Source: CALTSX01 sp051647685
Lineage (GTDB): Bacteria > Chlamydiota > Chlamydiia > Chlamydiales > CALTSX01
Length of the DNA: 28,611 nucleotides
Direction of reading: 5' to 3'
NCBI GenBank assembly: GCA_051647685.1
Contig: JBOFEG010000039.1
Location: 1 to 28,611 of the forward strand
The notes under the pieces are model-generated. The model worked only from the letters and a program-made list of their open reading frames with translations, did no database searches and was not told the DNA's origin. Every line of letters begins with the position of its first letter. Position 1 is the stretch's first letter. Positions 1 through 6,720 of the stretch are shown in pieces. A program made the position numbers and the translations under genes.

Positions 1-1603
1 CGATATGAAGCTTTTCTTCCTTTACATATCCGGAAAGGCGCAGGATATCCATTCGATCGCGCAAAGGGGCTGGAATTGTATCCAGTACGTTTGATGTGAC
101 TAGAAAAAGAATATGAGATAGATCACACCGCACATCTAAATAGTGATCTAGAAAATCTTTATTTTGTTCGGGATCTAAAACTTCTAAAAGAGCTGATGCT
201 GGATCACCTTGAAAATTGGATCCAAGTTTATCTACCTCATCTAACATAATTATCGGGTTCATAGTTTGAGTGAATTTAAGCGCTTGGACAATTTTTCCGG
301 GCATTGAACCCACATAAGTTCTTCGATGACCTTTAATTTCCGCTTCATCCCGCATCCCGCCTACTGAAAATCGATAAAATTTTCGATTAATGGCTTTCGC
401 TATGCTTTTCCCAATACTTGTTTTTCCTACACCTGGAGGCCCTACAAAGCAAATAATAGAACCTTTCATCCCTCCTGATAATTTCCCAACACTGATGAAT
501 TCGAGCATTCTCGATTTGATATCTTTTAACCCATAATGATCTTGTTCTAAAATTTTAGCGGAATAAGTTAGGTTGTATTTTTCTTGACTCAAGATTCCCC
601 AGGGTACAATGGTTAACCATTCTAAATAATTGCGACAGACGCTATATTCAGCCGATTGCATTTCGAGTGTTCGTAATTTATCTAATTCCTCTTCAATAAC
701 ATTCATTACATCAACTGGCACTGTGCGAGTACTCAATCTTTTTTGGAATTTTTCAACATCACTACTTTTATCGTCTTTGTCTATACCGAGTTTTTTTTTG
801 ATAATTTTTAATTGCTCTTGTAAAAGGGCTTGGTTAGACATTTTTACAGCAGTAGTTTCTAACTGATGATAGATAGTATTTTGAAGCTTTGCGAGATCAA
901 GTTCTTTTTTTAAAAGTTCTAGTGCTTTCTTAATTCGAGCTTCTAAATTAAAGGCTGATAATACTTTTTGCAATTCATCTCGACTGGCTGTAGTCAAGGA
1001 AACAGAAAAATCCGCTAGTTTTCCGGGTTCTGTAAAATCAGAATGGTGTAGAAAGGCTTGCAATTCTTCTTTAAACAAGGGATTTAATTTCAAAAGTTCT
1101 TTGAGAATTGAAATGACATTTACGATATAGGCTTTAATCACTTTTGAAGGCTTATTCCGCGCAGTGTCATTATGATACAAAACGCGCGCTTGTAAATATT
1201 TAGACTTTGGAACAGTTCTAATGATTTTAAATCTTTTTTCTATGTTAAGAGTTACTTGTGCGCTGCCACCTTCAATTGGATTGATACGTACGATTCGAGC
1301 AGCAACTCCAATAGGATAGAGATCTTTGATAGTTATTTTTTGCAAATTAGCATTTTCTTTTTTTGTAAGAACTAGGCCAAGTATTTTAGCTTTATCTTTT
1401 ACAACGCGTTTTAAGGACTCATAAAAAGGTCCAGGTTCAATTAATAAGGGTATAAGCATGCCTGGAAAAAATGGTCTGCGAGTTAAAGGAATGAGGGGCA
1501 AATTACTAGAAAAGTGAAGAGAAGACTTTGCGCTTTCCTCAGATTGGTTCTCCAACTCATTGGGGTCAGATGGAGAACTTAGATTGGATTCGTCTTCTTT
1601 CAA
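1..1603 (-). CDS. lon: Lon ATP-dependent protease, N-terminal part (truncated by window edge)
   Basis: ATP-dependent serine protease of the cytoplasm, degrading misfolded and regulatory proteins. The minus-strand reading frame is open from about 1603 to base 1 and gives roughly 534 residues. After a polar leader of about 30 residues comes the LON substrate-binding domain (starting LPLIPLTRRPFFPGML), then a long helical region. The AAA+ module follows, with Walker A GPPGVGKTS (about + 417-440), Walker B IIMLDEVDK, and the Lon-typical GGMRDEAEIKGHRRTYVGSM stretch. The reading stops in the AAA+ lid, so the proteolytic Ser-Lys domain lies outside the window. No ATG is available before the LON domain. 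The frame reaches an upstream stop without one, so a TTG at 1603-1601 is the best start, with a G-rich stretch just before it. The lon-tsaB-rpsU-dnaJ neighbourhood matches Chlamydia (CT344-341). Identity is firm; the start is inferred. Confidence 0.95.
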   Translation of the reverse strand, partial: MKEDESNLSSPSDPNELENQSEESAKSSLHFSSNLPLIPLTRRPFFPGMLIPLLIEPGPFYESLKRVVKDKAKILGLVLTKKENANLQKITIKDLYPIGVAARIVRINPIEGGSAQVTLNIEKRFKIIRTVPKSKYLQARVLYHNDTARNKPSKVIKAYIVNVISILKELLKLNPLFKEELQAFLHHSDFTEPGKLADFSVSLTTASRDELQKVLSAFNLEARIKKALELLKKELDLAKLQNTIYHQLETTAVKMSNQALLQEQLKIIKKKLGIDKDDKSSDVEKFQKRLSTRTVPVDVMNVIEEELDKLRTLEMQSAEYSVCRNYLEWLTIVPWGILSQEKYNLTYSAKILEQDHYGLKDIKSRMLEFISVGKLSGGMKGSIICFVGPPGVGKTSIGKSIAKAINRKFYRFSVGGMRDEAEIKGHRRTYVGSMPGKIVQALKFTQTMNPIIMLDEVDKLGSNFQGDPASALLEVLDPEQNKDFLDHYLDVRCDLSHILFLVTSNVLDTIPAPLRDRMDILRLSGYVKEEKLHI

Positions 1604-1758
1604 AACACCCCCGTCTATTGATGTAAGTTAGAATAAATGTTGGTATTTTATCATGTTTTTTCAAAATTCGCAATAAGTCAATTACTTAAGTCTAGAAAAT
1701 CAATACCAAAAACCTTAAATATAGACTCGATTTGATATATCTTCAAAACGGATATTTT

Positions 1759-1767
1759 TGCTATAAT
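1759..1767 (+). promoter_or_regulatory. Extended -10 promoter of tsaB
   Basis: TGCTATAAT is a perfect extended -10 element (TGn plus TATAAT) 29 bases before the tsaB start. No good -35 sits 17 bases upstream, which fits an extended -10 promoter. The same TTTTGCTATAAT/TTTGCTATAAT string precedes dnaJ. Confidence 0.55.
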
Positions 1768-1796
1768 GGGATAGCCTTTTTTTATTAAAAATATAT

Positions 1797-2423
1797 ATGC
1801 TTGCCTTATTCATTGATACAAGTACTGAAACAAAAATTTTTGCCATCTTAACCGAGGATGGAGTGATTAGTAGGTACTCCTATTCTGCCATGTCAAATAC
1901 AATCAATGAGCCTTTATTTACTTGGCTTGTTGAAGCTACAGAGAAACATGAATGTACTCTATCTGATTTGACTTGCATTGTAGTTGGTTATGGCCCGGGA
2001 CCTTCTTTTACAGGGATTCGAATGGGAGTTGCCCTTGCAAATTCTTTAGCGTATGCATTGTCGCTGCCAGTTATTGGACTTTGTTCTTTGCAGTTATACA
2101 AGCCAATAATTGACTCAAATATTTTCTATGTCATTAGTGATGCAAGAGGTGGAGAATTGTATTATGTTCAGGGAAAAGTAATTCTCAATACTTATGAATT
2201 TACAAAACCTAAAGTAATGAATCTACATTGTTGGCAAGACACAATTCCGCTAAAGGATAGTCAAATAATATCTATGCAGCATGGGTTTTTTGAAGAGCTA
2301 ATAAATAAAAATTTAAGTCCAGGAATAATAAATTGGGAGTATATAATAAAAAAAATTTTTCAAAAAAATACTTATTTGGATCCTTTATTTTTTACTATTC
2401 CTTACTTTAAGAATCCAAGGTGA
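1797..2423 (+). CDS. tsaB: TsaB, tRNA threonylcarbamoyladenosine (t6A) biosynthesis factor
   Basis: Partner of TsaD and TsaE in making t6A37 on ANN-decoding tRNAs; an inactive-ATPase ASKHA-fold protein that dimerises with TsaD. The 208-residue product begins LALFIDTSTE, the usual phosphate-1-like strand, and carries the family core GYGPGPSFTGIRMG at about residues 64-77. This is followed by ANSLAYALSLPVIGLCSL, a standard YeaZ/TsaB pattern. The C-terminal half is short and divergent, as in many TsaB proteins. The ATG at 1797 has no clear Shine-Dalgarno but lies about 30 bases behind an extended -10, so the leader is short. In Chlamydia the corresponding gene (CT343, annotated gcp_1) also sits between lon and rpsU. 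Confidence 0.9.
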   Translation: MLALFIDTSTETKIFAILTEDGVISRYSYSAMSNTINEPLFTWLVEATEKHECTLSDLTCIVVGYGPGPSFTGIRMGVALANSLAYALSLPVIGLCSLQLYKPIIDSNIFYVISDARGGELYYVQGKVILNTYEFTKPKVMNLHCWQDTIPLKDSQIISMQHGFFEELINKNLSPGIINWEYIIKKIFQKNTYLDPLFFTIPYFKNPR

Positions 2424-2438
2424 TTTAAAAAATAGATA

Positions 2439-2460
2439 ATCAAAAATTCTTATTTTTGAT
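2439..2460 (+). terminator. AT-only hairpin behind tsaB
   Basis: A perfect 9-bp inverted repeat (ATCAAAAAT / ATTTTTGAT, 4-base loop) starts 16 bases after the tsaB stop. It could end the tsaB transcript or protect its 3' end. It has almost no G/C and no following T-run, so a true intrinsic terminator is uncertain. Confidence 0.3.
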
Positions 2461-2628
2461 ACATTCACACGCATAAATAAAGTAACATTGTTTTTTTATC
2501 AAGTATAAATGTAGCTTTAATAGATAAATTAAAATAGTTTTTTTTATTTATGTAAAAAGTCTATTTATAGGAAAATAGTAAAGAATCTAAATTTATTTAG
2601 AATAAAATATAAAGAAATGAAGGATACC

Positions 2629-2814
2629 ATGTCTAGCGTAAAAGTTCGAGATTCAGTAGAAAAAGCATTACGAATTTTAAAAAAGAAAATTGACAAAGAA
2701 GGGATTATGAAGGCGGCAAAAGCTCATCGTTTTTATGATAAACCCTCTGTTAGAGATCGAGCAAAATCTAAAGCAGCATTAAAATATAAAGTAAAAAGAC
2801 ACAATAAGTTTTAA
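2629..2814 (+). CDS. rpsU: 30S ribosomal protein S21
   Basis: Small-subunit protein bS21, near the anti-Shine-Dalgarno end of 16S rRNA and important in initiation. The 61-residue product SSVKVRDSVEKALRILKKK... continues with KAHRFYDKPSVRDRAKSK, matching chlamydial S21 closely. It is highly basic and of normal length. An in-frame ATG exists at 2617, but the one at 2629 is preferred: AAGGA (2620-2624) stands just before it, and the family begins at this point. The gene lies between tsaB and dnaJ, as in Chlamydia (CT342). The 205-base leader between tsaB and this start is very AT-rich and includes a small 7-bp inverted repeat at 2586-2601. Confidence 0.95.
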   Translation: MSSVKVRDSVEKALRILKKKIDKEGIMKAAKAHRFYDKPSVRDRAKSKAALKYKVKRHNKF

Positions 2815-2873
2815 ATTTAATTAGCAGTTGAAAATAAACTTTGCTAAAAAATATATCCGGAAAAGTAGGACTT

Positions 2874-2882
2874 TGCTATAAT
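2874..2882 (+). promoter_or_regulatory. Extended -10 promoter of dnaJ
   Basis: TGCTATAAT (perfect -10 with TGn extension) ends 36 bases before the dnaJ start, so dnaJ probably has its own promoter in addition to any read-through from rpsU. There is no convincing -35. No CIRCE-type inverted repeat (HrcA operator) is visible between rpsU and dnaJ. Confidence 0.55.
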
Positions 2883-2918
2883 ATAGATTCCTACATTGTA
2901 ATTTAATTTGAGTACAAC

Positions 2919-4067
2919 ATGGCCGATTACTATCAGATTTTAGGCATATCTAAAAATGCGACAGCTACCGAAATTAAAAAAGCATATAGAAAAAAAGCTC
3001 TTGAAGTTCACCCAGATAAAAATCCTAATAATAAAAATGCAGAAGCCCAGTTCAAACAGGTCTCAGAAGCTTATGAAGTCTTAAGCGATCAGAATAAGCG
3101 TCAAATGTACGATCAATATGGGGAAGAAGGTTTTAAGCATGCCGCTGGAATGGGCGGGGGTCAGCAGGGCTTTTCTGCGGCTTCTATGGAAGAGGCGCTT
3201 AGAACTTTTATGGGCGCTTTTGGTAGCGGAAGAGCTAATAGTGGCGGAATCTTTGATGCCTTTTTTGAAAGTGGGTTTTCAGAGAGTGGTGCACGCGCGG
3301 GGGCCAGTAAAAAAGTGTCACTTAAAATTACTTTTGAAGAAGCTATTAAAGGAGTGACTAAAGAAATTTCTATAAGTAATTATTCTCTGTGTGAGACTTG
3401 CGAGGGAAGTGGAGCTAAAAATCCTTCCTCTATTTCTACCTGCTCTACTTGCGGGGGACAGGGAAGTATTCATCAAAATCGAAGCATATTTAGTATGTCC
3501 AGTACATGCCCTGCCTGTCATGGAGCTGGACGAGTGATTACTATACCATGTCCAAAATGCCAAGGAATTGGTAGATTGAAAAAGAGAAAGTATGTGAAAG
3601 TTACAATTCCAGCTGGCGTTGACAATGGTATGCGTTTGAAAGTAAATAATGCTGGAGATGCTGGCGTAGGTGGTGGCCCTGCTGGAGATCTATATGTAGA
3701 TGTTCAGGTGGAAACTCATGAATTTTTCTTGCGGGATGGAGATGATGTAATTCTTCAACTCGCTATAACATTTGCAGAAGCATCACTTGGTACAAAGAAA
3801 GAAATTTTAACACCCCTTTCTGGATCTTATTTAATTACAATACCTGCCGGTACACAGTCTGGAAAAATTCTTTCTGTTCGAGGACATGGAGCCCCCAATG
3901 TATATGGGAATGGGCAAGGGGATCTATTAGTAAAAATTCAAGTGGATACACCTACTCAATTAAATGATCGACAAAAAGAATTATTAGAAGAGTTCTCAAA
4001 GATTGAAAACGCAAAAAATCCTACTAAAGGAAATAGTTTATTTGGTCGGATGAGACAATTATTCTAA
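2919..4067 (+). CDS. dnaJ: Chaperone DnaJ (Hsp40)
   Basis: Co-chaperone that delivers unfolded clients to DnaK and stimulates its ATPase. The 382-residue protein has the full type I layout. There is a J-domain at residues 1-70 with the HPD motif at 31-33, and a Gly/Phe-rich linker at about 72-135. The zinc centre has four CxxCxGxG repeats (CETCEGSG from C158, CSTCGGQG, CPACHGAG, CPKCQGIG from C211). The C-terminal client-binding beta domains and dimerisation tail follow. All eight zinc-binding cysteines are present. It follows rpsU by 104 bases with an extended -10 between, and ends just before a strong hairpin. This is the same order as CT342-CT341 in C. trachomatis. Confidence 0.98.
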   Translation: MADYYQILGISKNATATEIKKAYRKKALEVHPDKNPNNKNAEAQFKQVSEAYEVLSDQNKRQMYDQYGEEGFKHAAGMGGGQQGFSAASMEEALRTFMGAFGSGRANSGGIFDAFFESGFSESGARAGASKKVSLKITFEEAIKGVTKEISISNYSLCETCEGSGAKNPSSISTCSTCGGQGSIHQNRSIFSMSSTCPACHGAGRVITIPCPKCQGIGRLKKRKYVKVTIPAGVDNGMRLKVNNAGDAGVGGGPAGDLYVDVQVETHEFFLRDGDDVILQLAITFAEASLGTKKEILTPLSGSYLITIPAGTQSGKILSVRGHGAPNVYGNGQGDLLVKIQVDTPTQLNDRQKELLEEFSKIENAKNPTKGNSLFGRMRQLF

Positions 4068-4073
4068 GAAAGA

Positions 4074-4104
4074 AACTCCGCCTATACCTTTTATAAGCGG
4101 AGTT
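4074..4104 (-). terminator. Intergenic terminator hairpin between convergent genes
   Basis: AACTCCGC...GCGGAGTT forms an 8-bp GC-containing stem, extended by TATA/TATA across one mismatch, with a CCTTT loop. It lies between the ends of dnaJ (+) and the small secreted-protein gene (-). On minus it is followed by a T-rich run (TTTCTTTCTTAG), so it best serves the minus gene. It can also act as a 3' structure for dnaJ. Confidence 0.7.
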
Positions 4105-4121
4105 CACAATGCAAACTCTAT

Positions 4122-4346
4122 TTAAGAGAGAGGATTGCAATCTTCCATGGGATATTCTGGAGTTGCATCAGATAATTCTTCGCTTATTTCTTCTTCATTA
4201 TCATTTTGTTCAGGATCCACTTGAGTACGAAGAATTGAATTATCCGAAGAGAGAAGCATTTCACTCGGAATAATTTGTTTTTCTGATGAAACACTAAAGA
4301 GAATACATGGCGATATTACAAGATAAAATAATAGATATTTTTTCAT
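4122..4346 (-). CDS. Small exported acidic protein of unknown function
   Basis: This 74-residue product is not recognised. It opens with MKKYLLFYLVISPCILFSVSS, a textbook Sec signal peptide (Lys-Lys, hydrophobic core, small residues near position 20). The cysteine at 14 is inside the core and no proper lipobox is apparent. The mature part is short and acidic (QNDNEEEISEELSDATPEYPMEDC) with one C-terminal cysteine. A longer in-frame start exists at 4376. The ATG at 4346 is chosen because GGAGT lies six bases before it and the signal peptide starts exactly there. The gene is convergent with dnaJ and shares the hairpin at 4074-4104. It may be lineage-specific; that it is real is supported by the signal peptide, the RBS and the terminator. 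Confidence 0.7.
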   Translation of the reverse strand: MKKYLLFYLVISPCILFSVSSEKQIIPSEMLLSSDNSILRTQVDPEQNDNEEEISEELSDATPEYPMEDCNPLS

Positions 4347-4420
4347 AGTAAACTCCAATGTTATAAATTTTGTCATAAAAATTATTATAGATAGTTAAAT
4401 ATATTTTACACGAGGTTTTT

Positions 4421-4993
4421 TTATATAGATTCGAGTTTTTGAGAAAAGAGGCCTAGATTACAAACAGTTTTAGTATAGCTGTTTAAATCGTTAGGACCTC
4501 GCATTATTACACAATAATGTTTTGCATAAATTTCAACTCTTACATGATCCGTAACGATATGTTCTGACAAACTATGTGCAATTTGATTTGTTAATCTTTC
4601 TTGTAATTGTGGCCTGCGACTAAAATAGTTAACAATCCGATGTATTTTAGAAAGGCCTATTAACTTCTCGGCTGGAATATATTGAATAGTTGCATATCCA
4701 ATAAACGGAAGAAAATGGTGTTCGCATACAGAATGTACACGTATTTTCTCGATTGTAATAATTTGACTAGCTTGACCATCTTCTAAATGTGGAAAAGTTG
4801 TAATTTTGGGAAAATTATTTGGATCTAGTCCTGAGAAAAGTTCATTAACATACATCTTTGCAACTCGAAGAGGAGTTTGATGAAGAGAGGCGTTTGTAAT
4901 ATCTAATCCAAGCGTTTCCATAATTTTTGAAAAATGAAAAGAGATAGTCTTAATTTGTTCTTCTGACGATATCGAATGGGTACTATTTTGCAT
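4421..4993 (-). CDS. folE: GTP cyclohydrolase I
   Basis: Converts GTP to 7,8-dihydroneopterin triphosphate, the first step of tetrahydrofolate synthesis. The 190-residue protein matches type IA FolE throughout. It has the CEHHFLPF motif with zinc ligands C90 and H93, and C161 as the third ligand in HYCVIMRGP. C90-C161 spacing (71) equals the E. coli C110-C181 spacing. The LIGLSKIHRIVNYFSRRPQ and QERLTNQIA blocks are also standard. The ATG at 4993 stands 4 bases after the stop of the upstream ABC-F gene and has no Shine-Dalgarno, which suggests translational coupling. Members of Chlamydiaceae such as C. trachomatis lack a classical folE and are reported to fill the gap by other enzymes, so its presence separates this organism from them. 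Confidence 0.95.
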   Translation of the reverse strand: MQNSTHSISSEEQIKTISFHFSKIMETLGLDITNASLHQTPLRVAKMYVNELFSGLDPNNFPKITTFPHLEDGQASQIITIEKIRVHSVCEHHFLPFIGYATIQYIPAEKLIGLSKIHRIVNYFSRRPQLQERLTNQIAHSLSEHIVTDHVRVEIYAKHYCVIMRGPNDLNSYTKTVCNLGLFSQKLESI

Positions 4994-4997
4994 AAAT

Positions 4998-6590
4998 TTA
5001 TACGAGTGTAGAAAAATATTCTTCTAGGCCGCCGGAGAAAATCTGAGCTTTGTGATTTTCCAAAATAATAAGTTTAGTTGCAAATTGATCTAAGAGATCT
5101 CTATCATGTGATGCAATAATAGCTGTACCCGGGTATTTTGCAAGGGCACCTGCTAAGGCTGAGACAGCTTCTAAATCCAGATGATTATTTGGTTCATCCA
5201 ACAGGAGTGTATTTGGGTTTTGTAGGATTAAATTGCCCAAGAGTAACCTTGCAGTTTCTCCACCAGATAGGGATGCAATGTGTTTAAAAGCATCTTCGCC
5301 CGAAAATAACATTTTACCAAGCATACTGCGAATTTCTTGATCGTAAATTTTTGGATGTCTTTGCTTTAGCCAGTCAAATAGAGAGATTTTTTCTTTTTTA
5401 TCAATAACATCATCGTGATTTTGTGGAAAATATCCAATCTCGACATTATGTCCGAGTTCAATAGATCCAGCAGAAGGAGTCAACTTCCTAGCTAGCATTT
5501 TTAGTAATGTCGATTTTCCCTGACCGTTGTGGCCAATAATTCCAATCTTTTCATTTTTTAAAACTTCGAAAGAGAAGTTCTTTATCACATATTCATCATC
5601 AATATAGGCTTTTGAAATGTTTTCGACTTTAAATATAACTCTACCGGGTTGATTATTTTCGCCTATTGGGAAATTAATATAAGGTCTTTGGATATTAGAT
5701 TTCTTTAGTTCTTGTGGTTGTAATTTAGAAATTTCTCGTAACCGAGATTGTACCTGCGATGCTCTAGTGCCTGCAGAGAATTTCGCTACAAATTCTTTCA
5801 ATTGACTGATTTTTTTTTCGCGACTTTTGCTTACATCTTCTGCTCGCTCTCGAACGCTTGTTTTTGCAACTACCATTGCGTCATAATTTCCAGGATAAAT
5901 AATAATGGTATCATAATCGATATCTGCAATATGAGTAGTTACTGTATTTAAAAAATGTCTATCGTGAGAGATAACAATACATACTCCTCGATATTCCGAT
6001 AAAAAAGTCTCTAACCATCCAATCGAGTCCATATCTAAGTGGTTAGTAGGCTCATCTAATAGCAGGGCTTCTGGTTTCCCAAATAATGCTTGACAGACAA
6101 GCACTCGAAATTGCAGATCCGTGGGAATATTTTTCATATACTCTTGATGAAATTCTGCTGGGATCCCACTACCAATCAATAATATTTCTGCATCAGTTTC
6201 AGCTGTATAGCCATCTTCTTCTGCAATTATTCCTTCTAACTCTCCAAGGCGCATGCCAATTTCATTTGTGATTTCTTGCTCATAAAGCTTATCTCGTTCT
6301 TGCAAAGTTTTTGCAAGTCGTTCATTACCCATGATAACGGTATCTAAAACGGGAAAAGAATGAAAATGTTCGATGTCTTGTCGTAGATAGCCCACCTTAG
6401 AGGGCAAAGTGACAGATCCGGTAGTCGCATCTTCACGCCCCATAATAATTTTCATCAACGTCGACTTCCCTGCGCCATTCGGCCCAGTCAAGCCATATCG
6501 ATTACCTGCACTAAAAGTCGCAGTAACATCATCAAATAAGACTCGACCACCTATTTTTTTGGAAATGTTTTGCAATACGATACTTTGCAT
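4998..6590 (-). CDS. ybiT: ABC-F family ATPase, YbiT type
   Basis: Soluble twin-ABC ATPase of the ABC-F group; its relatives bind the ribosomal E site and act on translation. Residues 1-250 hold ABC1 (Walker A GPNGAGKST, Walker B LLLDEPTNHLD), then a linker with EKKISQLKEFVAKFSAGTRA, then ABC2 (Walker A GHNGQGKST, signature LSGGE, Walker B LLLDEPNNHLD). The ABC1 signature is degenerate (PTDLQFRVLVCQALF), a feature shared with E. coli YbiT, as is VLDTVIMGN. The chosen start at 6590 gives 530 residues and has CAGGG six bases upstream. A longer frame begins at 6647 but has no RBS and adds an unrelated leader. It is probably co-transcribed with folE. In C. trachomatis an ABC-F gene (CT348) neighbours xerC (CT347); here two effector-like genes separate them. 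The YbiT assignment is by motif only. Confidence 0.88.
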   Translation of the reverse strand: MQSIVLQNISKKIGGRVLFDDVTATFSAGNRYGLTGPNGAGKSTLMKIIMGREDATTGSVTLPSKVGYLRQDIEHFHSFPVLDTVIMGNERLAKTLQERDKLYEQEITNEIGMRLGELEGIIAEEDGYTAETDAEILLIGSGIPAEFHQEYMKNIPTDLQFRVLVCQALFGKPEALLLDEPTNHLDMDSIGWLETFLSEYRGVCIVISHDRHFLNTVTTHIADIDYDTIIIYPGNYDAMVVAKTSVRERAEDVSKSREKKISQLKEFVAKFSAGTRASQVQSRLREISKLQPQELKKSNIQRPYINFPIGENNQPGRVIFKVENISKAYIDDEYVIKNFSFEVLKNEKIGIIGHNGQGKSTLLKMLARKLTPSAGSIELGHNVEIGYFPQNHDDVIDKKEKISLFDWLKQRHPKIYDQEIRSMLGKMLFSGEDAFKHIASLSGGETARLLLGNLILQNPNTLLLDEPNNHLDLEAVSALAGALAKYPGTAIIASHDRDLLDQFATKLIILENHKAQIFSGGLEEYFSTLV

Positions 6591-6720
6591 AAAAGACCCT
6601 GGTTTTGAAGACAGTATAACTAATATAGGGAATTTTTTTGCAGACATTTATAATAATTTTGATTTGCAATAAAGTAGATGTATATATTTAAAAAAACATC
6701 TGTGAATAATCTAAAAATTT

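Noticed and set aside
630..866. Plus-strand ORF of 78 codons
   Set aside because: Lies opposite the lon coding frame, whose protein matches Lon throughout.
2815..2918. Possible CIRCE/HrcA operator before dnaJ
   Set aside because: No TTAGCACTC-N9-GAGTGCTAA-like inverted repeat is present.
6591..6647. N-terminal extension of the ABC-F gene
   Set aside because: No RBS, and the ATG at 6590 has CAGGG upstream and gives the family length of 530.
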